Positions 7,044 through 16,921 are shown, counted from the first letter of the stretch. The stretch is 64,000 nt of DNA from Paenibacillus sp. cl123 (GCF_900101595.1 NZ_FMYY01000014.1:40642-104641), one strand, 5' to 3'. Notes: generated by a model not told the origin, from the letters alone. Translations and numbers: made by a program.

Positions 7044-10000
7044 ATGCTTACCAGGAAAGTAATGAGTCTTCTGTTAGCGCTTGTCGTTGCGATTTCAGGG
7101 TTTATCCCGCAGGCAGCCAGTGCAACCGATGTCATTCAATACGTGGATTCCGCCAGTCCTGCAGCCTTGCCGCAGGCAGCAGCCGGACCGGCCGTCATCC
7201 AGAACTACCCGATGCCTTCCATTTACACCGCATCCGAAGTCTTTACCTTGAAGGCGGATAATGAAGCGGTTCCTGTCATCAACTATTTGCCTTATTATGA
7301 CTATGCTCAATTTTCTTTTGCAGGTACGGTTACCATTGAAGTGACGGCAAACAAGCCGATTACCTCGTATTCGATCAGCCCGTTGGCCAAAAACATCAAG
7401 GGGACGGTCGATGGGAACAAGCTGACCTTTACGCTTTCTGCCTCCACCTATGTCATCGTGGATATTAATCCGGACCCGAAGGAAAACCCGGATGAAAAAG
7501 ATCCGGCTAAAATAAGAAAAAGGCTCGTCATCGCAGCCGATCCGCTGGAGACGGATATTCCCGCTTCCTCAGGCCCCGGCATTTACAATGTCATGGAGGC
7601 TCCTTACAATGCGGATAACACAGGGGCTTCCATAACGTCCGCTGCGATTCAAAGAGCCATTGACGACGCCCATCAAGCCGGGGGAGGCATTGTGTATATT
7701 CCCGCCGGCGTCTACACGAGCAGCAATCTGACCTTAAAAAGCAATGTCACCTTCTACCTGGCTGGAGGCGCTGTCATTGTCGGCACAGGCAGAGGCGAGG
7801 ATTACCGGAATGACTTCCGCAAGGATTCCATCTCGGATGGCACATACTTTATCATGACCGAAATAAATTCCGAGAATATTACCATGCGGGGACGCGGCAC
7901 TATCGACGGCAAAGGGATCGAAATGCGGAAACGCAAGATGACGGATCCCCCGGCCACGCATAAAAAAGGCGAAGGCTTCATCAATAACCTGTTGGTTCCG
8001 ATGGCAACCAGCAACTTTACCTTTGACGGGTTGATCCTGCGGGACGGCGGCTTCTGGGCTTTCATGGTCGTTCGCTCCGACAACGTAAAAATCACAAACT
8101 ACAAGGGCTTTCAGGATTTGCACACCCTTGAGGACGATGCCATAGATATTAACGAGAGTCAGAACGTGCTTGTTAAGCATGCCATTGCCATCTCCGACGA
8201 CGACGCCTATTCGACCAAAACCTGGCCGCAGAAAGGGATGTCCAAAAACTGGCCTGGAGCCATCGAACATTTGGAAAATGTAATCTTTGAGGACTGCATG
8301 GCCTGGACCCGCTGCGCGGCCTTCAAGCTTGGGATGGGCATATGCACGCCGCAGATCGGCGTAACTATCCGAAACTCGTATGTGTATCAAAGCGCCAGGG
8401 CGCTGCTTGTCGACCATGCCTATACGGAAAATCCGCTGCCGGAGGAAGGCTGGGCCAGAGATATTACGTTTGAGAATATCGATATCGAGCGGGTCGGCAT
8501 CAACCAGTTTGGGAACTACTGGCTCAGGATTTCCACCAGCACTTCCGGCGATGTAAGCAATGTTGTGGTCAAAAATATCAATGTTCGCGATACGGGAGGC
8601 GGAACCTCCGTCATCCAAGGGAATTCCGTCAGAGGCGGGATGATCAACGGGGTAACGTTCAGCGATGTTTATATTAAGGGCAAGCTGGCGGCAAGCCTGA
8701 GCGACTTGAAAGCGAGCGCTAACAGCTATACCAATACGATCATCTTTGCCAATACCAAGCCGCCGCTGTTCAGCGATGACTTTGAAACGGGAGACTCCAC
8801 CAAATGGACGACGGCTACCGGTACCTGGACTGTCGTAGCAGATGGCACTAACGTGCTGGCTCAGAAGGCTAACAATACAACGGGTCTTATTATGGCCGGA
8901 GATTCGTGGACGAATTATGGCGTGGAAGCCCGAGTGAAGATGCCTATAACCAATGCCAATGCAGGCGTGTTATTCAGGGTAGCCGATGCGGAGAACTACT
9001 ATATGTATCGCATCAATTCGTCAGCCAAGAAGCTGGAGCTTTACAAAGCAATCAACGGAACCTTAACCGCTGTATCGAGCACTCCTTTCACAGCTGCCGC
9101 CAATCAGTGGTATACCGTTAAAGCCGTCGTGGAAGGAAACACGATTAAAGGTTATGTGGACGGGGAGTTAAAGACGGAATGGACCAATCCGGTCACCGAA
9201 TTAACGGCAGGGAAAATCGGATTCCGAACAACCACGCTAAACGCAGTTTTTGATGACGTAGTCGTTTCGGCGATAAATGGAGCGCCTGCGGATATTGCGC
9301 TTTCGCCTGACAGCATAGCGGAAAACACGACTGCCGGAGGCGTCGTCGGCAAGCTCTCCACCACCGACTCGGACGCGGGGGATACCTTCTACTACTCGCT
9401 CGCCAAAGGGGAAGGGGATACCGACAACAAAAGCTTCTCCCTGTTGGGGGATACGCTGATTCTTGGCGTAACACCGGATTATGAGACCAAAAATAGCTAC
9501 AGCATCCGGGTAAGGACCACAGACTCGGGCGGGCTCTCTTATGAAAAGATCTTTACGATCCACATTCTAGATTTGGATGAGACGCCCGTCTATTCCAATC
9601 CGAATGCCATCCTGTTCGGTGACGACTTTGAAACCGGGACTACCGCAAACTGGGCTTCCACCGGTGGCACTTGGAATGTAGCAGCAGAAGATACGAAGGT
9701 TCTGGTTCAGAAGTCGAGCACTACGGCCCTGCTTACAGCCGGTACTTCCTGGACGGATTATGCCTACGAAGCCAAAGTAAGGGTGCCGATTACCAATGCC
9801 AATGCGGGCCTTGTCTTCAGGGTGCAGGATTCCAAAAACTTTTATATGTACCGGATCAATGTAGCGGCCCAAAAGCTGGAGCTATACAAATCGGTTGACG
9901 GAGTCATGACCAGCGTATCCAGCACGCCATTCACGGCCGTTTCGAAGCGGTGGTATACGCTGAAAGCAATCGTCCAGGGAAATACGATTCAAGGTTATGT

Positions 10001-12761
10001 GGATGGGGAACGCGCGATGGTATGGACCAATCCCGTAACCGAATTAACAGCTGGCAAAATAGGCTTTCGAACAACATCTGCAGATGCGGCGTTCGATCAA
10101 GCATTGGTTACAGCGCTCAATAAGGCCCCTGCAGATATTTCCCTTACCAACGCCAGCGTATCCGAACTGGCGGCTGTAGGAAGCAGCGTAGGAACATTGT
10201 CGACCACCGATCCGGATGAGGGAGATACCTTCACTTATTCGCTGGCGGCAGGCGACGGGGACAGCGGCAATGCAAGCTTCGCCATCTCCGGGAATACGCT
10301 GCAGACGGCGGCTGCCTTCGTGTATGACACGCAGAACAGCTACAGCATCCGGATCAGAAGCATGGATTCAGGCGGACTCTCTGTTGAAAAGCAGTTCACC
10401 ATCGCCGTTACCAAAGCCGACGCTCATCTGGCCGATGCCTCCAACAACACCGCGACCCTTGACCGCACCCGAGTAGCGGCAGGCGACACAGTAACGATAA
10501 CGGCTGCAGGGGACAGACAGACCGCTGACGGCTTGGCGGCAGGCGATGAGAAGTTCATCCCGACAACCTGGTCCTCCACGGAGAGCGGTAAAAACGGCAG
10601 CTTTATGTGGAATGCGGAAGAGGAAGCATATACTTCAAGCTATACGGCTTCGGAAGCGGGAACACATCTCGTAACGGCTGCCTTCCAGAAGCAGAGCTGG
10701 AACGGTTCGTCCTGGGTGGGCGGAGCTACAGATACTAAGACGGTGACCCTCGACGTCTATGCGCCGGTCAACCCTGAAGGCAACAGTCTGAGTGTCAGCC
10801 CAGGCAGCGCAGTGGTGGGGCAGACCGTCGTCATAACGGCGGAGGGCTACAATCAGAACGTGACGCCGTCCATCATCGGCGACGAAAGATATTATCCGCT
10901 GGCCTGGAGCTCCACGGAGGCCGGCAAGTCAGGGGTATTTACCGTAACCGGCCAAGTTTATCAAGCCGCTTACATTCCCGCTCAAGCAGGCGATTTCCAG
11001 ATAACCGCGACCTATCAGAAGCAAGTATGGGATGGAACAGCCTGGACCGATACCACTACGGATACCTTGACTGCGGCCCTTACTGTGAGTCTGGCACCTG
11101 CGGCCAATGCGGAGGGCAACACGCTCGAGCTGAATGCAGCAAGCATAACGGCTGGCGGCACAGTTGTGATTACCGCGGCGGGCGACAGACAGCATGCGGC
11201 GGGAACCATTCTGGGAGAGGAACGGTATTATCCGGTCGCATGGAGCTCCACAGAGGCTGGAAAATCGGGGGTATTTACGGTAAATGGACAGACATATTCG
11301 TCCAACTACACGACCTCAGCGGCCGGCCAGTACATCATAACAGCTACCTTCCAGAAGCAAAGCTGGGATGGAACGGCTTGGATCGACGGCACAACCGACA
11401 CCAAAACCGTGAGCTTGACTGTAAATGCCCAATCCACGGGCGGCAACGATGATCCGGATGAGGAGGAATCATCTCCATCTCCATCCTCATCACCGACACC
11501 ATCACCTGGCGCAGGTAATCCGGGTGCAGGCACTCCGGCCGATGGTGTCGGAGCGGCCGTTACGACGCAAGAAGGCGGTCAAACCGTCACAACCGTTGCT
11601 ATCGATTCGGGCAAACTGGAGCAGCAGCTGGCACAAGGAGGAAATGGCGCGACCGTCATCATTCCGGTAAATACGCCATCTGATAAAGTAGTCGTTGAAT
11701 TGACCGGGCGGATGATGAAGAGCCTGGAGTCCAAGAACGCCTTGCTGCAAGTAAAAACAGATCAGGTCACCTATACCCTGCCCGCGGCGCAGCTCAATTT
11801 AGATGCCGTGTCAAAGCAGATAGGGACACAGACGGAATTGAATGACATCACAATCCAACTTACGATCGCAGCGCCTGCCGCGAATACGGTAAAGCAGGTG
11901 CAGGACACAGCCGGGAGAGAAGGTTACCAGCTGGTTGCCCAGCCGGTAGAGTTCAAAATCACAGCCACCAGCGGCAGCAAAACAGTGGAGGTTTCCACTT
12001 TCAACGGCTATGTGGAAAGAACCATTGCGCTTCCCGATGGAACCGATTCGAGCAAAGTGATGACGGGCATTGTGCTAAATGCTGACGGTACTTTCTCCCA
12101 TGTGCCTACCAAAATAACGGTCATCGCCGGAAAAATGTATGCCAAAATTAACAGCTTGACCAACAGCACGTATTCGGTCATTTCCAGCCCCAAAACCTTT
12201 GCCGATGTGAACACGCATTGGGCCAGGGAAGCGGTCAACGACATGGGCTCCAAGCTTGTCGTTGATGGCAGCGGGGATGGAAGATTTGAGCCCGACAGAG
12301 ACATTACCCGCGCGGAATTCGCGGCGATTATCGTCAAAGGGCTTGGGCTGATGCGGCCGGGCACCGGCAAGGATGTATTCAAGGATGTGGCCCAGGACAG
12401 CTGGTATTACGATGCGGCGGCCATCGCTTACGAATACGGACTTATAGAGGGATACGAAGACGGAACCTTCGGTCCTATGGATAAAATTACCCGTGAGCAG
12501 GCTATGACCATGACGGCAAGAGCGATGAAGCTCACCGGCTTGAAAGCCGAGCTTACACAGGAAGAGGCCGACAAGCTGCTTGCTGGGTTTGAAGATGCCG
12601 GTTATGCTGCCGACTATGCGAAGCCTGGTATTGCTTCCGTCCTGAATACCGGGATCATTACCGGCCGGGATGGCCATATCATGGCGCCGAAGAGCAATAT
12701 TACCCGCGCGGAGGTTGCTGTTATTGTAAGCAGGCTTTTGCAAAAGTCGGGATTGATTTAG
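7044..12761 (+). CDS. Giant SLH-anchored GH28-like (pectate-lyase-fold) surface protein
   Basis: A 1905-residue exported protein; GAGGAGG lies 5 nt before the ATG. In order: signal peptide (1-27), N-terminal beta domain (about 50-140), right-handed beta-helix of the GH28/pectate-lyase superfamily (about 180-570), two LamG-like modules (573-745 and 858-1025) each followed by a cadherin-like module (749-850 and 1030-1127), three repeats of about 108 residues (1132-1457), a Ser/Pro linker (about 1465-1500), an uncharacterised domain, and three SLH domains (about 1714-1905). The aspartates of the GH28 core are present (D364-D365 and D385-D387), but the GHG histidine position reads RCAA (423-426). 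It probably degrades or binds plant polysaccharide at the cell surface. Catabolite repression is suggested by the upstream cre-like site. Confidence 0.92.
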   Translation: MLTRKVMSLLLALVVAISGFIPQAASATDVIQYVDSASPAALPQAAAGPAVIQNYPMPSIYTASEVFTLKADNEAVPVINYLPYYDYAQFSFAGTVTIEVTANKPITSYSISPLAKNIKGTVDGNKLTFTLSASTYVIVDINPDPKENPDEKDPAKIRKRLVIAADPLETDIPASSGPGIYNVMEAPYNADNTGASITSAAIQRAIDDAHQAGGGIVYIPAGVYTSSNLTLKSNVTFYLAGGAVIVGTGRGEDYRNDFRKDSISDGTYFIMTEINSENITMRGRGTIDGKGIEMRKRKMTDPPATHKKGEGFINNLLVPMATSNFTFDGLILRDGGFWAFMVVRSDNVKITNYKGFQDLHTLEDDAIDINESQNVLVKHAIAISDDDAYSTKTWPQKGMSKNWPGAIEHLENVIFEDCMAWTRCAAFKLGMGICTPQIGVTIRNSYVYQSARALLVDHAYTENPLPEEGWARDITFENIDIERVGINQFGNYWLRISTSTSGDVSNVVVKNINVRDTGGGTSVIQGNSVRGGMINGVTFSDVYIKGKLAASLSDLKASANSYTNTIIFANTKPPLFSDDFETGDSTKWTTATGTWTVVADGTNVLAQKANNTTGLIMAGDSWTNYGVEARVKMPITNANAGVLFRVADAENYYMYRINSSAKKLELYKAINGTLTAVSSTPFTAAANQWYTVKAVVEGNTIKGYVDGELKTEWTNPVTELTAGKIGFRTTTLNAVFDDVVVSAINGAPADIALSPDSIAENTTAGGVVGKLSTTDSDAGDTFYYSLAKGEGDTDNKSFSLLGDTLILGVTPDYETKNSYSIRVRTTDSGGLSYEKIFTIHILDLDETPVYSNPNAILFGDDFETGTTANWASTGGTWNVAAEDTKVLVQKSSTTALLTAGTSWTDYAYEAKVRVPITNANAGLVFRVQDSKNFYMYRINVAAQKLELYKSVDGVMTSVSSTPFTAVSKRWYTLKAIVQGNTIQGYVDGERAMVWTNPVTELTAGKIGFRTTSADAAFDQALVTALNKAPADISLTNASVSELAAVGSSVGTLSTTDPDEGDTFTYSLAAGDGDSGNASFAISGNTLQTAAAFVYDTQNSYSIRIRSMDSGGLSVEKQFTIAVTKADAHLADASNNTATLDRTRVAAGDTVTITAAGDRQTADGLAAGDEKFIPTTWSSTESGKNGSFMWNAEEEAYTSSYTASEAGTHLVTAAFQKQSWNGSSWVGGATDTKTVTLDVYAPVNPEGNSLSVSPGSAVVGQTVVITAEGYNQNVTPSIIGDERYYPLAWSSTEAGKSGVFTVTGQVYQAAYIPAQAGDFQITATYQKQVWDGTAWTDTTTDTLTAALTVSLAPAANAEGNTLELNAASITAGGTVVITAAGDRQHAAGTILGEERYYPVAWSSTEAGKSGVFTVNGQTYSSNYTTSAAGQYIITATFQKQSWDGTAWIDGTTDTKTVSLTVNAQSTGGNDDPDEEESSPSPSSSPTPSPGAGNPGAGTPADGVGAAVTTQEGGQTVTTVAIDSGKLEQQLAQGGNGATVIIPVNTPSDKVVVELTGRMMKSLESKNALLQVKTDQVTYTLPAAQLNLDAVSKQIGTQTELNDITIQLTIAAPAANTVKQVQDTAGREGYQLVAQPVEFKITATSGSKTVEVSTFNGYVERTIALPDGTDSSKVMTGIVLNADGTFSHVPTKITVIAGKMYAKINSLTNSTYSVISSPKTFADVNTHWAREAVNDMGSKLVVDGSGDGRFEPDRDITRAEFAAIIVKGLGLMRPGTGKDVFKDVAQDSWYYDAAAIAYEYGLIEGYEDGTFGPMDKITREQAMTMTARAMKLTGLKAELTQEEADKLLAGFEDAGYAADYAKPGIASVLNTGIITGRDGHIMAPKSNITRAEVAVIVSRLLQKSGLI
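8761..10410 (+). repeat. Internal duplication of a LamG-like plus cadherin-like block
   Basis: The segments 8761-9590 and 9595-10410 encode the same two-domain block (DDFETG...TNANAG...GKIGFRTT, then D..DAGDTF.YSLA). The copies are clearly related but diverged at the nucleotide level, so this duplication is older than the one in the surface protein at the left edge. Confidence 0.85.
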
Positions 12762-12779
12762 AAAGTTATATATCATTAG

Positions 12780-12806
12780 AGGAGTGGGGTTATCCCACTC
12801 CTTTTT
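12780..12806 (+). terminator. Intrinsic terminator of the GH28-like gene
   Basis: AGGAGTGGG (12780-12788) and CCCACTCCT (12794-12802) form a perfect 9-bp stem with loop GTTAT, followed by a T run. It begins 18 bp after the stop codon. Confidence 0.9.
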
Positions 12807-12875
12807 AAGTTGTATCGACGTATTCACTGTGTTTGTGGTGCTGTTCCTAGGCTCCCATCAGTTCTCCGCCGCCGA

Positions 12876-13790
12876 TTAGCCGATGGCGAGGACAATCTTG
12901 CCGCGGCCGTGTCTCGTTTCGATCAGCCGGTGTGCGTCCGCGACCTGTTCAAGCGGGAACGTCTGCCGGATATGGATGTGCAGCTTGCCCTTACTGTGCA
13001 GATCGACAAGCTCGGCCAGACGGGCGGCGGAACGCTCGCCGCGGATGACTCGGAGACCAAGCTCCTCGATAAGGTCGTAAGCGACGAACGTACAGATACG
13101 GTTCTTATCCTGCACCAATTCGACCGAAGCACGCACCGCTTCCGCCCCGGCCGTATCGAACGCAGCGTCGACGCCGTTCGGCGCCAGCGCCCGCACTCGC
13201 TCGACAAGCCCCTCCCCGTACGTAATCGGGATAGCCCCGAGAGAACGCACGTAATCGTGGTTGCCCTCGCTGGCTGTGCCGATGATCGTCTCGGCTCCCC
13301 ACTCCTTCGCCAGCTGTACCGCAAAAGCTCCAAGCGATCCGGCCGCGCCATGGATCAGCACCGTGTCGCCCGGTCCGACGCCGATGGCTTTCATGGCGAT
13401 ATACGCGCCCTGGCCATTGCCGGTCAGCCCGCCTGCCTCTTCCCAGGTCATGCTGCCTGGCTTACTTACGATTTGGTCGGCGCCCGCGACCACGTATTCG
13501 GCGTAACCATTCAATAGCCCGAAGCCGAGCACCTCGCTGCCTACGTGAAACCCGGTAACGCCTTCGCCCACTTGATCGATAATACCGGCGAACTCGTTGC
13601 CCGGAATTTGCGGAAGCCGAATGTCGACGCCCTGCGGCTCCCAGCCGCTCCGCACGCTGCAATCGTAATGCTGTACCCCGGCCGTTTTCACCCGGACCCT
13701 GACTTGCCCTGGACCGGGCTCCGGATCGGGAAACGCCATGACCTCCATCACTTCAGGTCCGCCGGTCAACCGAAATGCCGCTGCTTTCAT
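12876..13790 (-). CDS. NADP-dependent quinone oxidoreductase (zinc-independent MDR family)
   Basis: A 304-residue medium-chain dehydrogenase/reductase of the quinone oxidoreductase branch. It has the N-terminal GroES-like domain (PGPGQVRVRVKTAGVQHYD, PQIPGNEFAGIIDQVGEGV) and a Rossmann domain with the cofactor motif IHGAAGSLGAFAVQLAK near residue 148. The structural zinc cysteines are absent, as usual for this branch. AGGAGG precedes the ATG by 8 nt. It is the last gene of the minus-strand group after the decayed MFS gene and the FMN reductase, opposite a LysR regulator. A role in quinone or electrophile reduction is likely. Confidence 0.92.
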   Translation of the reverse strand: MKAAAFRLTGGPEVMEVMAFPDPEPGPGQVRVRVKTAGVQHYDCSVRSGWEPQGVDIRLPQIPGNEFAGIIDQVGEGVTGFHVGSEVLGFGLLNGYAEYVVAGADQIVSKPGSMTWEEAGGLTGNGQGAYIAMKAIGVGPGDTVLIHGAAGSLGAFAVQLAKEWGAETIIGTASEGNHDYVRSLGAIPITYGEGLVERVRALAPNGVDAAFDTAGAEAVRASVELVQDKNRICTFVAYDLIEELGLRVIRGERSAARLAELVDLHSKGKLHIHIRQTFPLEQVADAHRLIETRHGRGKIVLAIG

Positions 13791-13829
13791 CTTGCCATCC
13801 TCCTCCTATTTATCCCTATAGTCGCACCG

Positions 13830-14372
13830 TTACCGCAAAGTTTTTAATGCGCCGCCCCATGCGATAACTTGATCTAACATGATGTTTAATTTATCAACGT
13901 GCAGTTCGGCAGGTTTAAAGGTTTGGAAGTTTTCAAAATCCGTAAACATCGAAAATGTGGGATACGCGCGAACGTCCGCTACGAGTAATTCTCCCAAGAT
14001 TCCGCGTAAATGTTCGGCTGCACGCGCCCCGCCCGTTGAACCATAGCTAACGATGCCGGCCGCCTTGTTATTCCATTCATCTCGTGCGGAATCCAAGGCA
14101 TTTTTTAACGCCCCCGTAATGCTGTGATTGTACTCCTGGACAATAAATACGAACCCGTCCAAGCTGGAGAGCTTTTCCGGCCAAGCGAGTAATCCGGGCT
14201 CCTCACCCGTCCCTTCTCCGAGAAAAGGCAGCTTGAAATCTGCAATATCCACGATTTCATAATTCGCATCTCCGCGCCGATCGGCCATTTCTTTAACCCA
14301 ATTCCCTACTTGCGGACTGAGGCGTCCTTGGCGGGTGCTTCCTAAAATAATGCCTATACTTAAAGGTTTCAT
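13830..14372 (-). CDS. NADPH-dependent FMN reductase
   Basis: A 180-residue flavodoxin-fold reductase. The N-terminal GSTRQGRLSPQVGNW binds the FMN phosphate, and VQEYNHSITGALKNALD is the second family signature. I chose ATG 14372 (MKPLSIGIILG) over the upstream ATG at 14387 because GGGAGG (14380-14385) lies 7 nt before 14372. It follows the MFS pseudogene by 19 bp and precedes the quinone oxidoreductase by 39 bp, suggesting one operon for flavin-dependent reduction of quinones or azo compounds. Confidence 0.92.
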   Translation of the reverse strand: MKPLSIGIILGSTRQGRLSPQVGNWVKEMADRRGDANYEIVDIADFKLPFLGEGTGEEPGLLAWPEKLSSLDGFVFIVQEYNHSITGALKNALDSARDEWNNKAAGIVSYGSTGGARAAEHLRGILGELLVADVRAYPTFSMFTDFENFQTFKPAELHVDKLNIMLDQVIAWGGALKTLR

Positions 14373-14391
14373 AGGGGGTCCTCCCATTCAT

Positions 14392-15151
14392 TTATATGGT
14401 TTGTTTCAACTCATTTTCCTTTGAACCGGTATTCCTAGCCCCGCCGAACTGCATAGAATAGAACAACAAAATGCCTACATGCAAAACCGCAAGAACCAAG
14501 TAAATATTGCTGTAAACGGACGCTGCCGCGTGCGAGTTCAACGGATTCCAATGCATACCCGCGCCTTGGTCGACGAACCTGCCGTAAGCCCCCGCTGCGA
14601 TGGCGCCGGAAATAAAGTTCGTCATCGCCAGCAGCCCCATGCCAACGCCTGTTTGTTCCCTCGGCAGCGAACGGGATATCGCATTGGACAATGCAATGGA
14701 TAGGAACGATTGGCCGACATTGCCGAAGATCAGAATGAATGCGATAAGCACGGGTGACATCCCTGCAAAAGTGGACAATAACGCGAAACATGCTAGCAGC
14801 AGTGCCGACGCCAGATAGAAAAGAAATGAATTGCCCCTCTTATCCGCCAGCTTGCCGCCTGTGCGCCCCAAAGCTGCCGTCGTGGCCGCGGCCGGAACCA
14901 ATGCTAGGGCTACCAGCTCCGGCGCCAGCTGGTATACATGGGTCAGCAGCTGCGGGCTAAGAAAAATAAGCGAATATCAGCAAAAATGCGGACGAAACCC
15001 AGCTGACCTGCGACAAAGACAGGTCGAAATCGGCGGCGATCTCGGGCAGCACAATATTGAACATCGTTGCGCTCATAACGGAGATGACCAGCGTGAAGGC
15101 CAGAATCCGAATCAACTTCTCAGCGGCATGTTGCCGGACGGCGCCTTCCAT
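14392..15151 (-). pseudogene. MFS transporter pseudogene with internal deletion and frameshift
   Basis: The first part (15151 to about 14957) encodes a normal transporter N-terminus (AFTLVISVMSATMFNIVLP, then LSQVSWVSSAFLLIFAY). It ends at a stop. In another frame the sequence resumes at PQLLTHVYQLAPELVALAL and continues as the C-terminal half (GRTGGKLADKRG...GMGLLAMTNFISGAIA) to 14392. By comparison with TetA(L)-like 14-helix transporters, roughly 190 middle residues are missing at the junction near 14960, and the frame changes there. GGAGGG precedes the original ATG. The gene is divergent from the LysR regulator at 15308, its probable former controller. Confidence 0.85.
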
Positions 15152-15307
15152 GGCAGTGAGCCCTCCTTTCTATCCGAGGTGATATTTTCTACGCGAAGCG
15201 TCTTGATCTCCCTACAGGTTTTATTTTACAATTGCGTATAGATAAACAGAAATATATCTTTAACCATAAGGAGTATATACTCGGGTATATGGAAAGGAGC
15301 GACGTGT

Positions 15308-16180
15308 ATGGAGCTGCTGCAGCTGCGGTATTTTCGAACGGTTGCCCGGATGGAGCACATGACTAAGGCGGCGCAGGAATTGTTAATTGCGCAGCCTGCG
15401 CTCAGCAAGACAATTTCGAGGCTGGAGGAAGACGTGGGGGTTCCGTTGTTCGACCGGCACGGAGGCCGAATTCGCCTGAATACGTTCGGCAAGGTCTTTC
15501 TGGACAAAGTCGAGAAGGCACTCGCCCTATTGGAAGAAGGAAAGAAAGAAGTATCCGAGCTGGCCGGACTGGAGCAAGGGAGCATTCACCTCGCGACATC
15601 AACGCTGGACCGGTTATCGGATGCGCTGGGCGAATTTCTCGCGCTTCATCCGGAAGTCAACTTTAAGATTACACAGACTTCCATGGAAGAGATGGCGCAG
15701 TTAGTGGAGGCAGGCGGGGTCGACCTATGCTTCACGCCGCTGCCGATCGACCGGCCCGACATTAGCACAGTATCCGTTTTGAAGGAAGAGGTGTATTTGG
15801 CTGTTCCCCAAGGACACCGGTTGGCCGGGAGAAAGAGCATCCGGTTAAGCGAGCTGGCGGAGGACCCGTTTATCGGGTACAAAGAGGGATTTCCTTTTCA
15901 AAAAATGAACGATTTGTTTTTTCAAGAAGCCGGGATCACGCCTAACTTCGTCTGCCGGGTCGACGAGCCTGCCGGCATTGCAAGTCTTGTCCGAACCGGA
16001 CTGGGCGTTGCACTTGTAGGCAATTGCGGCGGCCCAAGCTCCGCGATGAGCTTGCTGCGTATTGAGTCTCCCGTTTGCCAGCGCAATTTTCAAATCATAT
16101 GGCACGAGAAGCGGTACCTATCCCTCGCCGCGCGCAGGTTCCGCGACTTTCTCATCAAGTACTTTGCTCAAGCAGCGTGA
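15308..16180 (+). CDS. LysR-family transcriptional regulator
   Basis: A 290-residue LysR protein: winged helix at 1-60 (MTKAAQELLIAQPALSKTISRLEEDVG) and a substrate-binding domain at about 90-288. AAGGAG lies at good distance from the ATG. It is divergent from the MFS/FMN-reductase/quinone-oxidoreductase group. A perfect 12-bp palindrome GAGTATATACTC (15271-15282) lies in the 156-bp gap, 26 bp before its start, and is a candidate binding site. It keeps an intact frame although the first gene of its likely target operon has decayed. Confidence 0.92.
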   Translation: MELLQLRYFRTVARMEHMTKAAQELLIAQPALSKTISRLEEDVGVPLFDRHGGRIRLNTFGKVFLDKVEKALALLEEGKKEVSELAGLEQGSIHLATSTLDRLSDALGEFLALHPEVNFKITQTSMEEMAQLVEAGGVDLCFTPLPIDRPDISTVSVLKEEVYLAVPQGHRLAGRKSIRLSELAEDPFIGYKEGFPFQKMNDLFFQEAGITPNFVCRVDEPAGIASLVRTGLGVALVGNCGGPSSAMSLLRIESPVCQRNFQIIWHEKRYLSLAARRFRDFLIKYFAQAA

Positions 16181-16214
16181 GCGGGCATTGTCCGTGTATA
16201 TGCATGCTATGGCT

Positions 16215-16247
16215 AAAGCCACCCCAGACGACTGGAGTGGCTTCTTT
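16215..16247 (+). terminator. Intrinsic terminator of the LysR gene
   Basis: AAGCCAC (16216-16222) pairs with GTGGCTT (16237-16243), with an inner CCAG/CTGG stem, followed by CTTTA. It lies 35 bp after the LysR stop. Confidence 0.65.
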
Positions 16248-16304
16248 AGTGACCGCATTATACACTTTTTTCTATGCTCCAGTAACCACTCCAATAATTC
16301 CGGA

Positions 16305-16883
16305 TTAGCGGCCTCTCAGAACATGCTCGATACGCTTATCCGGCATGAACCAGATCACGGCTACGAGTACGAAGAAGACGCCGGATATCCAAGGACTCAC
16401 ATAAGCGGTCAACGCTGCTACCAGGTAGAGCAAGGGAGATAATTTTCCTTTCCAGTCTTTCCCCAAAGCCATGACGAATGAGGAATCGCCGGAATGCTGA
16501 TTCATAATCGCGCTCTGAAGCAGCCAGTACGAGAGCGCCGCTAACAGCAGAATCGTACCGTACAGTGCCGTTGGCGTGGCTGCAAAATTGCTTTCCCCCA
16601 TCCAGGCTGTCGTAAAGGGCACAAGGGATAACCAGAATAACAGCAGCAGGTTGAGCCACATCAACCGTCCGTTCATCGCCTTGACCAGGTGCAGCAAATG
16701 ATGATGATTGTTCCAGTAGATGCCGATATAGATGAAACTGAAGATGTAGCTAAGTAATTTCGGACCAAGTTCGATTAATGAAGACCAGTCATGGCCTTCC
16801 GGTAATTTAAATTCGAGCACCATGATCGTAATGATAATCGCCAAAACGCCATCGCTGAACGCTTCCATCCGGTTCGCTTTCAG
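16305..16883 (-). CDS. TMEM175-family (DUF1211) potassium channel-like membrane protein, probable CTG start
   Basis: Six membrane helices and the TMEM175 signature FSDGVLAIIITIMVLEFKLP define the family, whose bacterial members form potassium-selective channels. The first ATG (16868) falls inside the family hallmark RxxxFSD: the arginine is the codon just before it. Five codons upstream is CTG (16883), with GGAGG exactly 7 nt before it and no ATG, GTG or TTG at a comparable position. Starting at CTG gives an N-terminus reading (M)KANRMEAFSDGV, as in relatives, and 192 residues. A non-canonical CTG start is therefore likely. The gene stands alone between LysR and pirin genes. Confidence 0.85.
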   Translation of the reverse strand: MKANRMEAFSDGVLAIIITIMVLEFKLPEGHDWSSLIELGPKLLSYIFSFIYIGIYWNNHHHLLHLVKAMNGRLMWLNLLLLFWLSLVPFTTAWMGESNFAATPTALYGTILLLAALSYWLLQSAIMNQHSGDSSFVMALGKDWKGKLSPLLYLVAALTAYVSPWISGVFFVLVAVIWFMPDKRIEHVLRGR

Positions 16884-16921
16884 AGTAGTTCCTCCTCTTT
16901 TTCTCTTCTCGCTCGTCTCTA

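Noticed and set aside
7734-8618. 294-codon minus-strand frame inside the GH28-like gene
   Set aside because: Antisense shadow of a strongly supported coding region.
12075-12827. 250-codon minus-strand frame across the SLH region
   Set aside because: Overlaps both the SLH coding sequence and the terminator; no family resemblance.
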